Positions 1 through 11,958 are shown, counted from the first letter of the stretch. The stretch is DNA of 64,000 nt from Periplaneta americana (GCF_040183065.1 NC_091124.1:95560501-95624500); one strand, 5' to 3'. The notes: a model not told the origin generated them from the sequence alone. A program made the numbers and translations.

Positions 1-299
1 GCAAAGTTTGAAATGAGGAACAATATGATTACTATGGGCTGCAATTCTGACCCTTTACATCATTATCGAAGAGGATAGAAGTATGCCCTCTATACCATCC
101 GAAGAAGTATAATTTTTGAATTCGCGTTGGGGTCGTAGGTCAAAATTACCCATTTCTGATGTACACCCTTTTTTACAGCGGTCCATAGAAATAACCTACA
201 CCACTTCAGCACATAAAAATTCACCAGTGTGAAAAATGTGTTCAAATTTCAATGAAATATGTAAAACATGGGATCTAGATTTCAGCATTTCTTACATGA
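1..299. other. Unassigned AT-rich sequence
   Basis: I see no convincing coding sequence, tRNA, terminal repeat or recognisable element here. Short open frames are absent or random. Confidence 0.4.
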
Positions 300-690
300 A
301 ATATAAACATTTTCTTATTAATATATGCCTACAGAAGGTAGTTGATTTTAAATAATATTGCTATCTATTTGTTAGTCTGTAATTGCCATTTATAGCTACA
401 TTTTTCATTTTTGGCTATGATATCTATACTTATCTATTGTTCTTTTATTTTTATTTTATATTTTTCATTTATAACTATATCTGTGTCTATTATTTAGGTA
501 GTATCTATTTGTCTGTTTTTTTTTCATTTTTCATTTTGTGTTTACACTGATACCTTGCATTTGTATCTGTTTCACCTCTTTTTTCATGTTATTTGCAATT
601 CTATGTTTTAAACAAATATCTGTACTGTCTATTGTAATTGGGGCTTTGCCCTGTTATAGACATAAATAAATAAAAATAAATAAATAAATA
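300..690 (+). repeat. Probable LINE 3' untranslated end with TAAA tail
   Basis: An AT-rich stretch ends in a GGGGCTTTGCCC hairpin-like block (about 638-651) followed by a tail of TAAA units (about 662-689). A short stem-loop followed by a short tandem tail is the usual look of a CR1/jockey-type non-LTR retrotransposon 3' end. No reverse transcriptase coding remains here. Family assignment is inference, and the left limit is uncertain. Confidence 0.4.
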
Positions 691-1200
691 CTACACCATC
701 AATATCCCGTTACAACTCAAGGTCAGGACGAAATCAACAAACGTACGAAGTAATGGAAATTGCCAACAGAATTTCTGGACCTTAACCGAACAACAAGACA
801 ACGAAAAAAAAAAAAACAGTAGAGATGAATGATATAACAACGATCGCATGACATACCACAGAAATTCATATCAGAAATGAAGAGATACTCTTATGATACC
901 ATTTAGGAATTTTCACTCTCGTAGATAAAACGTTGAGCACCAAACAAGCAGGCTTTCACATTTACACACAGTACAGGCAAGTAGACCAATTCCTTATTGG
1001 GTATATTTCCACTCACTGTATTAATGCATTCTTCCATATTATACCTACCTACAAACATTAGGCCTAAATCGCAAAATAACCTAAAAAGTATTATTAAATA
1101 AGGGACAAATTGTAGCAGAATTAATAACGTAGATGATATTAGGTGACTGTAATAACGTTGATGATGTCGAAGATTATACAACATAAGTTCATGAAGATTA
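691..1200. other. Unassigned intergenic sequence
   Basis: No gene or repeat recognised. From about 1140 the sequence grades into the GATGA-rich repeat that follows. Confidence 0.35.
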
Positions 1201-2191
1201 CAGAGAAGACAATGATATGATGACGATGATGGTGATGACAATAACAGCGATGATGAAAATGTGGACGATTGTGACAATGATAATGGTGTGACGACGATAA
1301 TAATGAAAATGACAATGAAAGTGAAGACAGCTGTAATGATGTTACGACGTAACCACAATAATGACGATGGAGGTGAAGAGAAGGATAACGATGATAATGT
1401 GACGACGATATTAATGGCAAAGTGCTGCTGGAGGTCAACACAACATGATGACAATGACAATAAAGACGATATGACGACGATATTATGACAAAGAGATGAT
1501 GGATGTCAACACAACAATATAATGATAATGATGATGATATGGGTGAGTCAACAATGATGATATGATGACAATAATGACAATGATTACCATGGAGATGAAG
1601 AAAATAATGATGATGTGACGACAATAATGGCAATTATGTTTATGAAGGTGACGACAGTAATGATCATGATGATGAGACGACAATAATGACAATGATGACG
1701 CAAGTGAAGACAATAATGATGATGATGAAACGACGATAATGACAATGATGATGAAGGTGAAGAAATAATGATGATGATGAGACGCCGATAATGACAATGA
1801 TGATGATGATGAGACGACAATAACGATGATGGAGGTGAAAACGATAATGCTGATGAGATGATAACGACAATGATAACGCAAGTGAAGACAATAATGATGA
1901 TGATGAGACGACGATAAGTTAATAACAATGATGATGATGAGACGATAATAACGATGATGGAGGTGAAAACGATAATGATGATGAGACGATTACGACAATG
2001 ATGACGCAAGTAAAGACAATAATAATGATGATGAGACGACGATAATGACAATGATGATGAGACGATAATAACGATGATGGAGGTGAAAACGATAATGATG
2101 ATGAGACGATAACGACAATGATGACGCAAGTGAAGACAATAATGATGATGAGACGACGATAATGACAATGGTGAAGCAGGTGAAGACAATA

Positions 2192-2232
<41 letters not shown>

Positions 2233-3582
2233 ACGACAATGAAAATGATGATGCAGGTGAAGACAATAATGATGATGAGACGACGATAACGATAATGATG
2301 ACGCAAGTGAAGACAATAATGATGATGAGACGACGATAATGACAATGGTGATGCAGGTGAAGACAATAATGATGATGATGAGACGACGATAATGACAATG
2401 ATGATGAAGATGAAAACAATAATGATGATGAGACGATAACGACAATGATGACGCAAGTGAAGAAAATAATGTTGATGATGAGACGACGATAATGACAATG
2501 GTGAAGCAGGTGAAGACAATAATGATGATGATGATGATGATGATGATGAAACGACGACAATGAAAATGATGATGCAGGTGAAGACAATAATGATGATGAG
2601 ACGACGATAACGATAATGATGACGCAAGTGAAGACAATAATGATGATGAGACGACGATAATGACAATGGTGATGCAGGTGAAGACAATAATGATGATGAT
2701 GAGACGACGATAATGACAATGATGATGAAGATGAAAACAATAATGATGATGAGACGATAACGACAATGATGACGCAAGTGAAGAAAATAATGTTGATGAT
2801 GAGACGACGATAATGACAATGGTGATGCAGGTGAAAACAATAATGATGATGATGATGATGATGATGATGAAACGACGACAATGAAAATGATGATGCAGGC
2901 GAAGACAATAATGATGATGAGACCACGATAACGATAATGATGACGCAAGTGAAGGCAATAATGATGATGACACGACGATAATGACAATGGTGATGCAGGT
3001 GAAGACAATAATTATGATGATGATGATGAAACGACGACAATGACAATGATGATGAAGGTGAAAACAATAATGACGATGATGAAATGACGATAATGGCAAT
3101 GATGATGAAGGTGAAGACAATAATGATGATGATGATCAGCCGACGATGACGATGATGATGAAACGATAATAACGATGATGATGGAGGTGAAAACAATAAT
3201 GTTTATGATGATGATGATGATGATGAGATGATGACAATGACGGCAATGATGATGGAGGTGAAGAAAAAATTAATGACGATGTGACGGAAGATAATGACAA
3301 TGATGATGATGAGACGACTATAATGATAATGCTGATGGACATGAAGACAATAATGATGATGATGAGATGATAATGATGAAGGTAAAGAAAAAATTAATGA
3401 TGATGTGTCGGAGATGATCTGTCGGAGATAATGACAATTATGATGATCAGACGACGATAATGACAATAGTGATGGATTAATGTTGATGTCTCGAAGATAA
3501 TGACAGTGATGATGAGACGTCGATGACAATGATGGTGGAAGTGAAGACAATAATAATGATGATGAAACGATAATGACGGTAA
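1201..3582. repeat. GATGA/GACAATAATGATGA purine-rich minisatellite with higher-order repeats
   Basis: This is a long degenerate tandem array built from ATGATG, GACGACGATAATGACAATG and GTGAAGACAATAATGATG modules. The + strand is strongly biased to A and G with T, and C occurs mainly in GAC and ACG. Higher-order units can be seen: the block beginning GAAAATGATGATGCAGG recurs near 2241, 2572 and 2883, spacings of about 331 and 311 bp. Long open frames on the minus strand are rich in Ser, His and Ile and are by-products of the repeat. The array resumes after the SINE at 3596-3857. Confidence 0.9.
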
Positions 3583-3595
3583 TTACGGAAGTGAA

Positions 3596-3857
3596 TTTTT
3601 TATTTTATTTTATTGGGTTATTTTACGACGTTGTATCAACATCTAGGTTATTCAGCGTCTGAATGAAATGAAGATGATAATGCCGGTGAAATGAGTCCGG
3701 GGTCCAGCACCGAAAGTTACCCAGCATTTGCTCGTATAGGGTTGACGGAAAACCCCGGAAAAAACCTCAACCAGGTAACTTGCCCCGACCGGGATTCGAA
3801 CCCGGGCCACCTGGTTTCGCGGCCAGACGCGCTGACCGTTACTCTACAGGTGTGGAC
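3596..3857 (-). mobile_element. tRNA-derived SINE, family A, copy 1, with 13-bp TSD
   Basis: Read on the minus strand, a tRNA-like head has a pol III A-box-like segment (about 3823-3842) and a B-box (GTTCGAATCCCGG, about 3790-3805). A body containing CAACCAGG/GGTTTTTTCCGGGG follows, then an A-rich tail at 3596-3610. The target-site duplication TTACGGAAGTGAA is perfect on both sides (3583-3595 and 3858-3870), so the copy inserted into the minisatellite and both limits are well defined. Related copies lie at about 31615, 56190 and 62127, all on the minus strand. This copy is the least diverged. Confidence 0.9.
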
Positions 3858-3870
3858 TTACGGAAGTGAA

Positions 3871-4340
3871 GAAAAAAATTAATGATGATGTGTCGAAGAT
3901 AATGACAATGATAATGTGACGATAATATTAATGATAATGATGACTGATGAAATAGGTCAAGACAATAACAATGATGATATGACAACGATAATGACAGTGA
4001 TGAAGGAGGTGAAGACAACAATAATGATGATGATGATGATGTGTCGACAATAATGACAATGATGATAATGATGATAAAGGTGAAGACAATAATAATGATA
4101 TGACTACGGTAGCGACAGTGATGCAGGTGAAGACAACAATAATGATGAGGATTATGATGATGTAACTATGATAATAATGATAGTGATGATGACGCAGACG
4201 GAGACAACAATAATAATGATGGTAATGATGTGATGACTACAATAACGATAGTGATGTTGGAGGTAAAGACAACAATAATGGTGATGATAATGATGAAGAT
4301 GGCGATGTGATGGCAATAACGATGACAATGATGAAGGCGG
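3871..4340. repeat. Continuation of GATGA-type minisatellite
   Basis: The same A/G/T-biased ATGATG and GAAGACAATAATGATG modules continue to the right of the SINE and become more degenerate toward 4340. The array ends about 200 bp before the maltase TATA box. Confidence 0.85.
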
Positions 4341-4540
4341 TATTTTAATGGGGAAGTACAGAAGCACTCAAGCAAAAAGAAACAAAAGCTTATTGTTTGT
4401 TTACTGATATGACAGAGCAGAATCACACAACTCAATGGAATTACACAAGACTTTGACACTGATAACTGATCGAAATCACTCTGTCAACACTCCCCTTCAA
4501 TGTGCTCAGTTATGTAATGTGTATAGTGGGAAAATCGGCG

Positions 4541-4798
<258 letters not shown>

Positions 4799-5002
4799 TA
4801 ATATCTCATTTATGAACACTATTGAATTTGACCTTACTTGAGTAAATTCAATGCAATATCTTATTTAAATATTACTCACTACAAACCAGCTGTTGTCTTT
4901 TTTTAACATTTGTTGCATTATTTCATGTAAAAAATACATATTACCTACTTTATATGAAATTTCTGCTATAGTCGTCCAAGCTTGTCAAATGTTTGCCATT
5001 CT

Positions 5003-5172
5003 GGATAAATCGCAATACAGCGAACGCCAGTAGGGGAAGTTATCCCCACCCACATGAAATGTGCATTCGACACAACACTCACCTATCACGTACAGTGTCT
5101 TTTGAGCTAGTAGAGGAAAAGTGGAAGGGGTGGTGAGCGGAGCTTCTACGTTCGCTATATTGCGATTTGCCC
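5003..5172. mobile_element. 170-bp MITE, hAT-like, with 8-bp TSD
   Basis: The ends are inverted repeats of about 24 bp (GGATAAATCGCAATACAGCG at left; complement of CGCTATATTGCGATTTGCCC at right, 3 mismatches in 24). Perfect 8-bp direct repeats GCCATTCT flank it at 4995-5002 and 5173-5180. An 8-bp duplication fits the hAT superfamily. There is no coding capacity. Confidence 0.8.
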
Positions 5173-5180
5173 GCCATTCT

Positions 5181-6867
5181 TGTTATTGATGGGTTGTAGC
5201 ATGGCCGAGGGGTGAGCAGACATAATGTCCACCGTAGAATCTCCAAAATGTCCACACCATAATGTCCTGCACTATATCGTCCAACCCAAAAGGTTCATCG
5301 CCGGTGAGCGATAAAATAACGCCACAGGAATAAATCTGGGGAAGAAGCCCTTTATCTGATTAAGAGTAATTACCGGCTTGTTGTTTCTCATCTCTCCGAG
5401 TTCCTAATTTCCAGCCATGTCTGATTGAAGTATCTCTGTAGGACATTGCCTGGGAAAAAGAGCCCTCTTCCGGCCAAAGCAAGAAACGTAGTAACAAATA
5501 AGAGGACAGGGAAGTTAAGTGTAAGCAGTGTATGGGCCATTCATTATCTCGTGAAACCTACCTACGCGTGAGGGAAAGTAGAAAGTGGATAGTGAAGCTT
5601 CCTTCCCTACGCTACCAGCTAGCTTACCCCCACCACAAAGTTCTTACTATAAGCTACTGCGCACGCATGCATTTGGTTTCAAGAGACAACGAATGATCTA
5701 CAGTCGAGGCTTGATAGTGGGCAGCGTTCAATAATGATTTCTTAATTTGCCTATATTACACCAAATAGTATCGTTATTTATATCTTAGGATTATTTCCTG
5801 GTTGCATATTTATTTAACCACCTTTTTATGTACAGGATACATTCAAAGTTTATGTGGGGTAGTTTTCCAATCGGTTGTTTAGCGACGCTTGTTATTTAGC
5901 ATCGCTAGAATGGGTATTTTAGCTAAGTAAGTCTGAGAATTTGCCATGAGAAATATTCTGGCATTCGCTTTACTTTTAGGGAGCATTACTTTTAGGGAGC
6001 ATTACTTTTAGGTTCAAATACTCGGACCGACCACCATGACTGTGGTTTTTCCGTGGTTTTCCATAATTACTTAGGAATATTCTGGGTCGAAATTTCCATT
6101 GCCACTGTCCATTTCCCTTCCTCTTCCGTGTAGAAAAAAGAATTTAGATTTCATATTATTCATCTTCATCATCTCATTCCATTGGCATTCAGGTCATAAC
6201 GCATGTCTTCGTCCGCTTACAGGACGGGCGTCCTCTCCGAAACCGTCTCTGGGTTCCAAGCTTTTCGCAATATCTCTGCCAGGATTCATTCCTTAAGAGC
6301 ACATCCAAGGGCGCTTCGACACCTTGGAAGGGCCGTCAGAACGGATCCTGTGCTGTTTGGTTACCTCGGTGGTATGAACTTAGGGCGAGAGAATGTAGGG
6401 GGCACATTGGGTGAGCGGGTGAGGGGTTTCATGCGACCGGTGGGCTGGTACACCTCATCCTCATTCATCCTATAATTCGGGGTGCATAACAGCCCTCAGT
6501 CTGGCCGACGTGCTGAAGGGTCGTCCCTAACCCCCCCCCCCAGACACTGTTCCCTAGCTGCCTATGTACGTTTAGGGAAGATCTCGAAAAATAAAAAATG
6601 TGCATCAATTAAGCAGGTTTTGAATGCACTCTCCTGTGCAGCTCCAGAACATGAGTCCAGAACTTTACCCTGAATCATCCCGGTGGCTACGTGGGATAGT
6701 GGTGCAATGGTTGAATAGTATTAAAAAAACAGGAAATCTGAAGGCCCACTCTCATTGAGCTCACATCTAGTGGAATCGAACAACACCGAAACGTGTTGCA
6801 GTTTAGAATAAATCACATGACACTTTAGCACAGTTGTATGACGAGAAGAAAAAAAAAACATTCAAAA
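5181..6867. other. Intron 1 sequence; GC-richer unclassified repeat at about 6185-6560
   Basis: No gene is recognised. About 6185-6560 is clearly more GC-rich than its surroundings and has two overlapping open frames (6099-6296 and 6203-6475), plus a run of C at about 6531-6541. Such composition usually marks a dispersed repeat, but I cannot name the family. At about 5978-6011 the 16-bp string AGGGAGCATTACTTTT is directly repeated. Confidence 0.35.
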
Positions 6868-6878
6868 CAAGAAAAGGA

Positions 6879-7745
6879 TACTCTGTCACACGTTAAAAGT
6901 GTTAAAATTGTTAAAAAGGTATTTACCTTCGACAGAGACCGTTTCGACGCTATTTGTCGTCGTCTTCAGTGTCTCCTGAACCACTGCTGATTTTGGCTCT
7001 GCGATGTGCAGTTGTCGATGGTAGGGGTGGGGGTGTGTTGCTCCTATGGTGGGGGTTGGCTGTCTGTATGCCATGACGTACCATGACGTCAAACAATGTG
7101 TGCGTATTGAACTGTAGTTGCGTATTAAGTATGTATTGTGGGTGTGCTATTTTATTCTTATATATTTCGTATTGTTCCAGGATATTTAACTGTGAACTTT
7201 TTGGTGTGATGTGTAAAATTTCCATATCTGTTTCTATATTATTGTAGTCATGATTATTGTCGATAATGTGATCTGCGTAATTTGATGTAACGTAAGGCTT
7301 GGTTATAGCTTTAATATGTTCGTTGTATCTTGTATGAAAGGATCTTCCTGTCTGTCCTATGTAAAAATGTGGGCAACTATTGCATTTTAATTTGTAAACT
7401 CCAGTTGAATTATATATATCTGAATGTCCAGTGTGGTTATTCAAGTATTTCTGTGTTGTATTATTTGTTTTGTATGTAATCTTGTATTTTAGTTTTCTGA
7501 ATGAAGTTGCAATTTTGTGGGTATTGGTACTGTGATATGTTAATGTTATGTATTTATTCTCGCGTGCTGTTTGTGTTGGTTTGGTCTGTTTTTGTTTTGC
7601 TTTTTTTTTTATTAGTGTGTCTATTATGTTAGGGTTGTATCCATTGTCTTGTGCTATATATTTTATTGTGTTTAATTCTTCAGTGTAATTGTCATTGTTC
7701 ATTGGTATATTAATTAATCTGTGTGTCATTGTACGGAAAGCTGCA
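6879..7745 (-). pseudogene. PLE partial copy: intact GIY-YIG endonuclease reading frame, truncated 5' end
   Basis: The minus-strand frame (6950-7795) encodes the element's 3' half. It has the GIY-YIG signature GVYKLKC...FYIGQTGR with the downstream R..EH of the nuclease fold, then the basic C-terminal end. Unlike the + strand copy this one has no frameshift across the HSDIYNSTGVY junction (about 7410), because its AT dinucleotide run is two bases shorter. The RT part is absent. The frame starts at the inversion junction near 7745, where the match to the + copy stops at GCTGCA, so its N-terminal 17 residues are not native PLE sequence. Confidence 0.85.
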
Positions 7746-7780
7746 CATACATACAAAACAATATAAAATATTTGCATCAC

Positions 7781-9043
7781 ATGAAAAACAAACACAATAC
7801 AAATGCATATAAGGCATATTTGCAGTTAACAAAAATAGTACATCATATACAATTAGAGGAAATTATTTTACATACGAACAAAGTAATAGCACAAATAAGT
7901 GATAAGATAAAGAAACGACATAGAAACAAACTGGCAACATTAACACATAAACAAAAAACCAAATACAACACCACACACAAATTCCATCCTAAGATATTCA
8001 ACAACACCAACGTAACATTTAACCAAAATGAAACGAAATTACTTGAAAAAGGACTAAAACATAACCTACAATATAATAAGACACCAAGAACAGAACAAAT
8101 GCAAATGATCATCAATGCAGAAACAGCAATTCAAAACACACAACCACAACACCAAGAATACATCCGACAAGATTTATTAAGAAACATAGATAAAATAAAC
8201 AAACCTTTAACCGATAAGCATGAAATTAAAACAATAAAGACATTAAGAGAGAAACAACAAGCACACAATTTGACATTTGTAAAAGCTGATAAGGGTAATT
8301 GCACTGTAATAATCAAAGCTCAAGACATGAATGATAAAATTAACACATTTTTTCACGAAAATAACATCACAGAAATAAAAACAGATCCAACAACAAAATA
8401 TCAAACAATAGTCAAAAATACAATAAATCAAAACACTCACATCATACCTAACAACAAAAAACAACAATTGAAACAAATTAAACCTCACGCACCTAAACTA
8501 AATGCATTACCAAAAATTCACAAACAAAATATACCAATCAGGCCTCTTATTAACTACAAGAATGCACCAGCATACAAATTAGCGAAATATATAGACAACA
8601 TTATAAGAAATAGTATACAATTTGAAAACCCAACAACAATAATCAACACCATAGACTTAGTTAACAAAATAAAACACAAACACATTCCACACAATACAAC
8701 ATTAGCATCATTTGATATCGTAAATCTATATACAAACATACCTGTAACAGAAACACTAGAAATACTTCGGATAATGCTTATCAAAAATAACATACCACAA
8801 ACTCACATTAACGAAATTTTACACATCACAGGAATTATTACTAAACAAAATTATTTCACACATAACAATACATACTATACACAAACTGAAGGATTACCAA
8901 TGGGTTCACCTATATCAAGTATATTAGCTGAAATCTTTATTCACAACATAGAACAAACACACATACTAAATACCGACAACATCAAACACGCAGAGAAAAT
9001 AATGTACTGGCATCGATATGTAGAGGACATAAGTCTTATATAA
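7781..9043 (+). pseudogene. PLE reverse transcriptase, frameshifted and with altered catalytic box
   Basis: The frame is open upstream to an ATG at 7721 inside the inverted copy, but the first ATG native to this copy is 7781. The protein has the Penelope-type RT order: a basic N-terminal region, the KADKGN block near 8280-8310, IRPLINYKNAPAYKLAKY, LASFDIVNLYTNIP (motif A) and EGLPMGSPISSILAE (motif B). The catalytic box reads YVED (codons at 9018-9029) instead of the usual YVDD. Directly after it the frame stops at 9041, because an AT run lacks two bases relative to the frame that continues as YNGNKRQIENL. So two independent lesions hit the active-site region and this copy cannot make a working polymerase. 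Confidence 0.9.
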
Positions 9044-9045
9044 TG

Positions 9046-10057
9046 GAAACAAAAGACAAATAGAAAACCTACATCAACAACTCAACAAAATACACCCCAA
9101 ATTAAAATATACAGTAGAAATGGAACATAAGCAAGCTATAAACTTCTTAGACATCACCATAACCAAAACAAATAACAGACACGAATTCAAAATATACAGG
9201 AAACCTACTACAACCATAACACATATATACAATTCATCTAATCATCCCATACAACATAAACATGCAGCTTTCCGTACAATGACACACAGATTAATTAATA
9301 TACCAATGAACAATGACAATTACACTGAAGAATTAAACACAATAAAATATATAGCACAAGACAATGGATACAACCCTAACATAATAGACACACTAATAAA
9401 AAAAGCAAAACAAAAACAGACCAAACCAACACAAACAGCACGCGAGAATAAATACATAACATTAACATATCACAGTACCAATACCCACAAAATTGCAACT
9501 TCATTCAGAAAACTAAAATACAAGATTGTATACAAAACAAATAACACAACACAGAAATACTTGAATAACCACACTGGACATTCAGATATATATATAATTC
9601 AACTGGAGTTTACAAATTAAAATGCAATAGTTGCCCACATTTTTACATAGGACAGACAGGAAGATCTTTTCATACAAGATACAACGAACATATTAAAGCT
9701 ATAACCAAGCCTTACATTACATCAAATTACGCAGATCACATTATCGACAATAATCATGACTACAATAATATAGAAACAGATATGGAAATTTTACACATCA
9801 CACCAAAAAGTTCACAGTTAAATATCCTAGAACAATACGAAATATATAAGAATACAATAGCACACCCACAATACATACTTAATACGCAACTACAGTTCAA
9901 TACGCACACATTGTTTGACGTCATGGTACGTCATGGCATACAGACAGCCAACCCCCACCATAGGAGCAACACACCCCCACCCCTACCATCGACAACTGCA
10001 CATCGCAGAGCCAAAATCAGCAGTGGTTCAGGAGACACTGAAGACGACGACAAATAG
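9046..10057 (+). pseudogene. PLE C-terminal part: RT thumb and GIY-YIG endonuclease, frameshifted
   Basis: After the RT lesion the frame continues (open from 9120) through INFLDITITKTNNRHEFKIYRKPT to about 9590. There two extra bases in an AT run (GATATATATATAATTC against GATATATATAATTC in the inverted copy) shift the frame again. The GIY-YIG part (GVYKLKC, HFYIGQTGRSF, RYNEH) is then read in another frame to the stop at 10057. Both breaks are dinucleotide slippage in TA runs. The endonuclease would make the target-primed nick used by these elements. Confidence 0.87.
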
Positions 10058-10076
10058 CGTCGAAACGGGCTCTGTC
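10038..10076 (+). ncRNA. Hammerhead-ribozyme-like core motif in PLE 3' region
   Basis: CTGAAGA at 10038-10044 (CUGANGA core) is followed by a 4-bp stem GACG (10046-10049) / CGTC (10058-10061), then GAAAC (10062-10066), a short loop and GTC (10074-10076) as the cleavage triplet. This matches the order of the hammerhead motif reported for Penelope-like elements with a very short stem III. One extra C (10045) sits between core and stem II, and I cannot find a good stem I locally, so this copy may be decayed or need a dimeric context. The inverted copy carries the same core at about 6930-6970. Confidence 0.45.
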
Positions 10077-10183
10077 GAAGGTAAATACCTTTTTAACAAT
10101 TTTAACACTTTTAACGTGTGACAGAGTAAATTTTATGTTTTTAAGAAAGTGTTAACGAGAACTTTAATCAATCAAGAAAAGGA

Positions 10184-11079
10184 AATGCTAAATTCATGAT
10201 ATCTTTAACTAGAGATACTGTACACAAGGAGAATTTTCCACTTTATTCGACTATCTTCTGAGAGATTAAAGAAAATTTCGTTCTTTTGCGCTTCTTTGAA
10301 TTTAAATTTGTACCTAATTGTTCCGTTAATTTTCTTATTTCTTTTCAAGCATTATCACGAGCATTAGTACTACATTAGCACTTTTACGTTTTTTCATACA
10401 ATAGCGGATAGTTCTGGACACGATTTATTATTAAAATGTAATTTCCTGTACACATACGGTACTATTAACGCAATAACTTTCAATAAACAAATTATGCTAC
10501 CAAAAATGGATATCAATCATATGTTTCTTACGAAGGCTTCAAGACAACATATGACCATACCCGAAACAAGAAGTTTTGTTCCGCCATTGGAATTCATATT
10601 CCAGCCCATGAATTCTATTCGATTCATTCGATTCGACGCGCCACTTCCTACTATCTACCATTCAAGTCCGCTAAGTGAGAGCGGGCTTTGAGAGAACCTC
10701 TTATGCACTAACAAATAGTAACGAACAGAACTCAAGTCTCGTCTAGTTTAAGTTCAATTTACGGCGGACAATGATAAAAAATGTTTACGATAGTATGTAA
10801 AGTTACATTTTATCTACTGTATCAGTGCGTGAAGTGAGCCTTTAAAATATTAGTACCTAGAAATAATACTAGTGCCAAAGAAAATCCAATATTCAATATA
10901 CAAACTTCATTCAGTAAGAAATTAATGCATTACCTCGAACTCATTAATATTACACATAATAACAAACTTAACATTCATATTTACATTTTAGCTCTATTAT
11001 TATGAAGTTACATCTGCAGTACTCATTAAAACGAGATTTAGTATTCAATTTTTCCTAACCGCTTTGTTGTTTATATTGC
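10184..11079. other. Intron 1 sequence without recognised features
   Basis: AT-rich intronic sequence. The short frame at 10494-10691 has no recognisable similarity and no coding signature. Confidence 0.4.
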
Positions 11080-11149
11080 CGGTTTAGACGGCCATGAAAT
11101 TGTAATCATGAATAGAACGAGGCCATATCATAGGCTCGACAGAGAGATG

Positions 11150-11272
11150 CAGACGGCTGTCAAACTCTGGTTCCGATCTCAAGCGGCTGACTTCTACGAC
11201 ACAAGGCTACAAAATCTGATCCCATGGTATGACAAATGTCTCAATTCCAGTGGGGGATATGTTGAAAAATAG
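11150..11272 (+). pseudogene. Mariner-type transposase C-terminal fragment
   Basis: A 41-codon in-frame stretch reads QTAVKLWFRSQAADFY ... LIPWYDKCLNSSGGYVEK followed by a stop at 11270. The pattern xxAVxxWFRSQ...FY..GI..L..R.DKC....G.YVEK is the well-known C-terminal end of mariner/SETMAR-like transposases. The DDE/D catalytic part is missing. It is a truncated relic in intron 1. Confidence 0.75.
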
Positions 11273-11958
11273 CTCTACAATTGCTGTATCTATTTCAATA
11301 AATCTTGTCATGCAATTGTGATTTTTTTCTGTGAACGGTTCTAGGGAAAATCACTTTCTGGACGGTCTCGTAATTGCGGTCGAGCGGCCAAAATTTGTAT
11401 AATCATTTCTTTTGACATTATTAACATGGTGGGAGAAAAAAATGTTTGCTTGTGAGTTTAAACGGCTGTGAAATCATGATCTTAGACTTATAAACTATCC
11501 AACTTGAAATATTTATTTAATGTAGATCTGTGTTATCACAGAAAAAACATTCCATGATATACATTCGAAAAGTTATCTTTTTGACCCTCTCACAAACTTT
11601 ATACTCATGCCAAAAAGAGAACCTTAATGAATTTATATCATAAATAAACGTTAGTTATTTTAATAATGACTGGCAGAACAACTAGAAATGAACAATCTCT
11701 AATTTTCAAATCTATCAACGAAAACCCATTAATAATTTACATAATATTATTGACTATATGTAATATTCAAGCAATAGTCATTAATAGGAAATGTAACCCA
11801 TTCTATTAGATAAAGAAATAAATACACCTGCGTTGTAAGATTTAACATGTTCATAATACATACGCTTTTTGGCATATCTGTTCTCCACTTCAAAATTTCA
11901 CAACTTTTCACGATTACCTCATTATTTCCACTCCATAATCTTGCCTAGTACCAGCAAT

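Larger units (their letters stand above)
6879..10172 (+). mobile_element. Penelope-like element (PLE) insertion: inverted partial copy plus near-complete copy
   Basis: A + strand copy with reverse transcriptase and GIY-YIG endonuclease (7746-10128 and a short tail) is preceded by an inverted 3'-terminal partial copy (6879-7745). The two share a head-to-head arrangement, so 6879-7745 is the reverse complement of about 9262-10128. The whole is flanked by an 11-bp direct repeat CAAGAAAAGGA (6868-6878 and 10173-10183), which fits a single insertion. Partial copies forming inverted or tandem pseudo-LTRs are a known habit of Penelope elements. It lies in intron 1 of the maltase gene, in the sense direction. 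Confidence 0.88.

Noticed and set aside
1584-3196. Long minus-strand open frames (up to 474 aa) rich in Ser, His and Ile, e.g. 1584-3008 and 1919-3196
   Set aside because: They are translations of the GATGA minisatellite. Several frames are open at once because the repeat lacks stop codons on that strand. No domain or start context.
3691-3882. 63-codon + strand frame
   Set aside because: Antisense of SINE family A copy 1, running into the minisatellite.
6203-6475. 90-codon frame in the GC-richer part of intron 1
   Set aside because: No domain, overlaps another open frame, no splice or start evidence; openness explained by higher GC.
7843-8793. Minus-strand Cys/Phe/Leu-rich frames opposite the PLE reverse transcriptase
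   Set aside because: Shadows of an A-rich coding strand.
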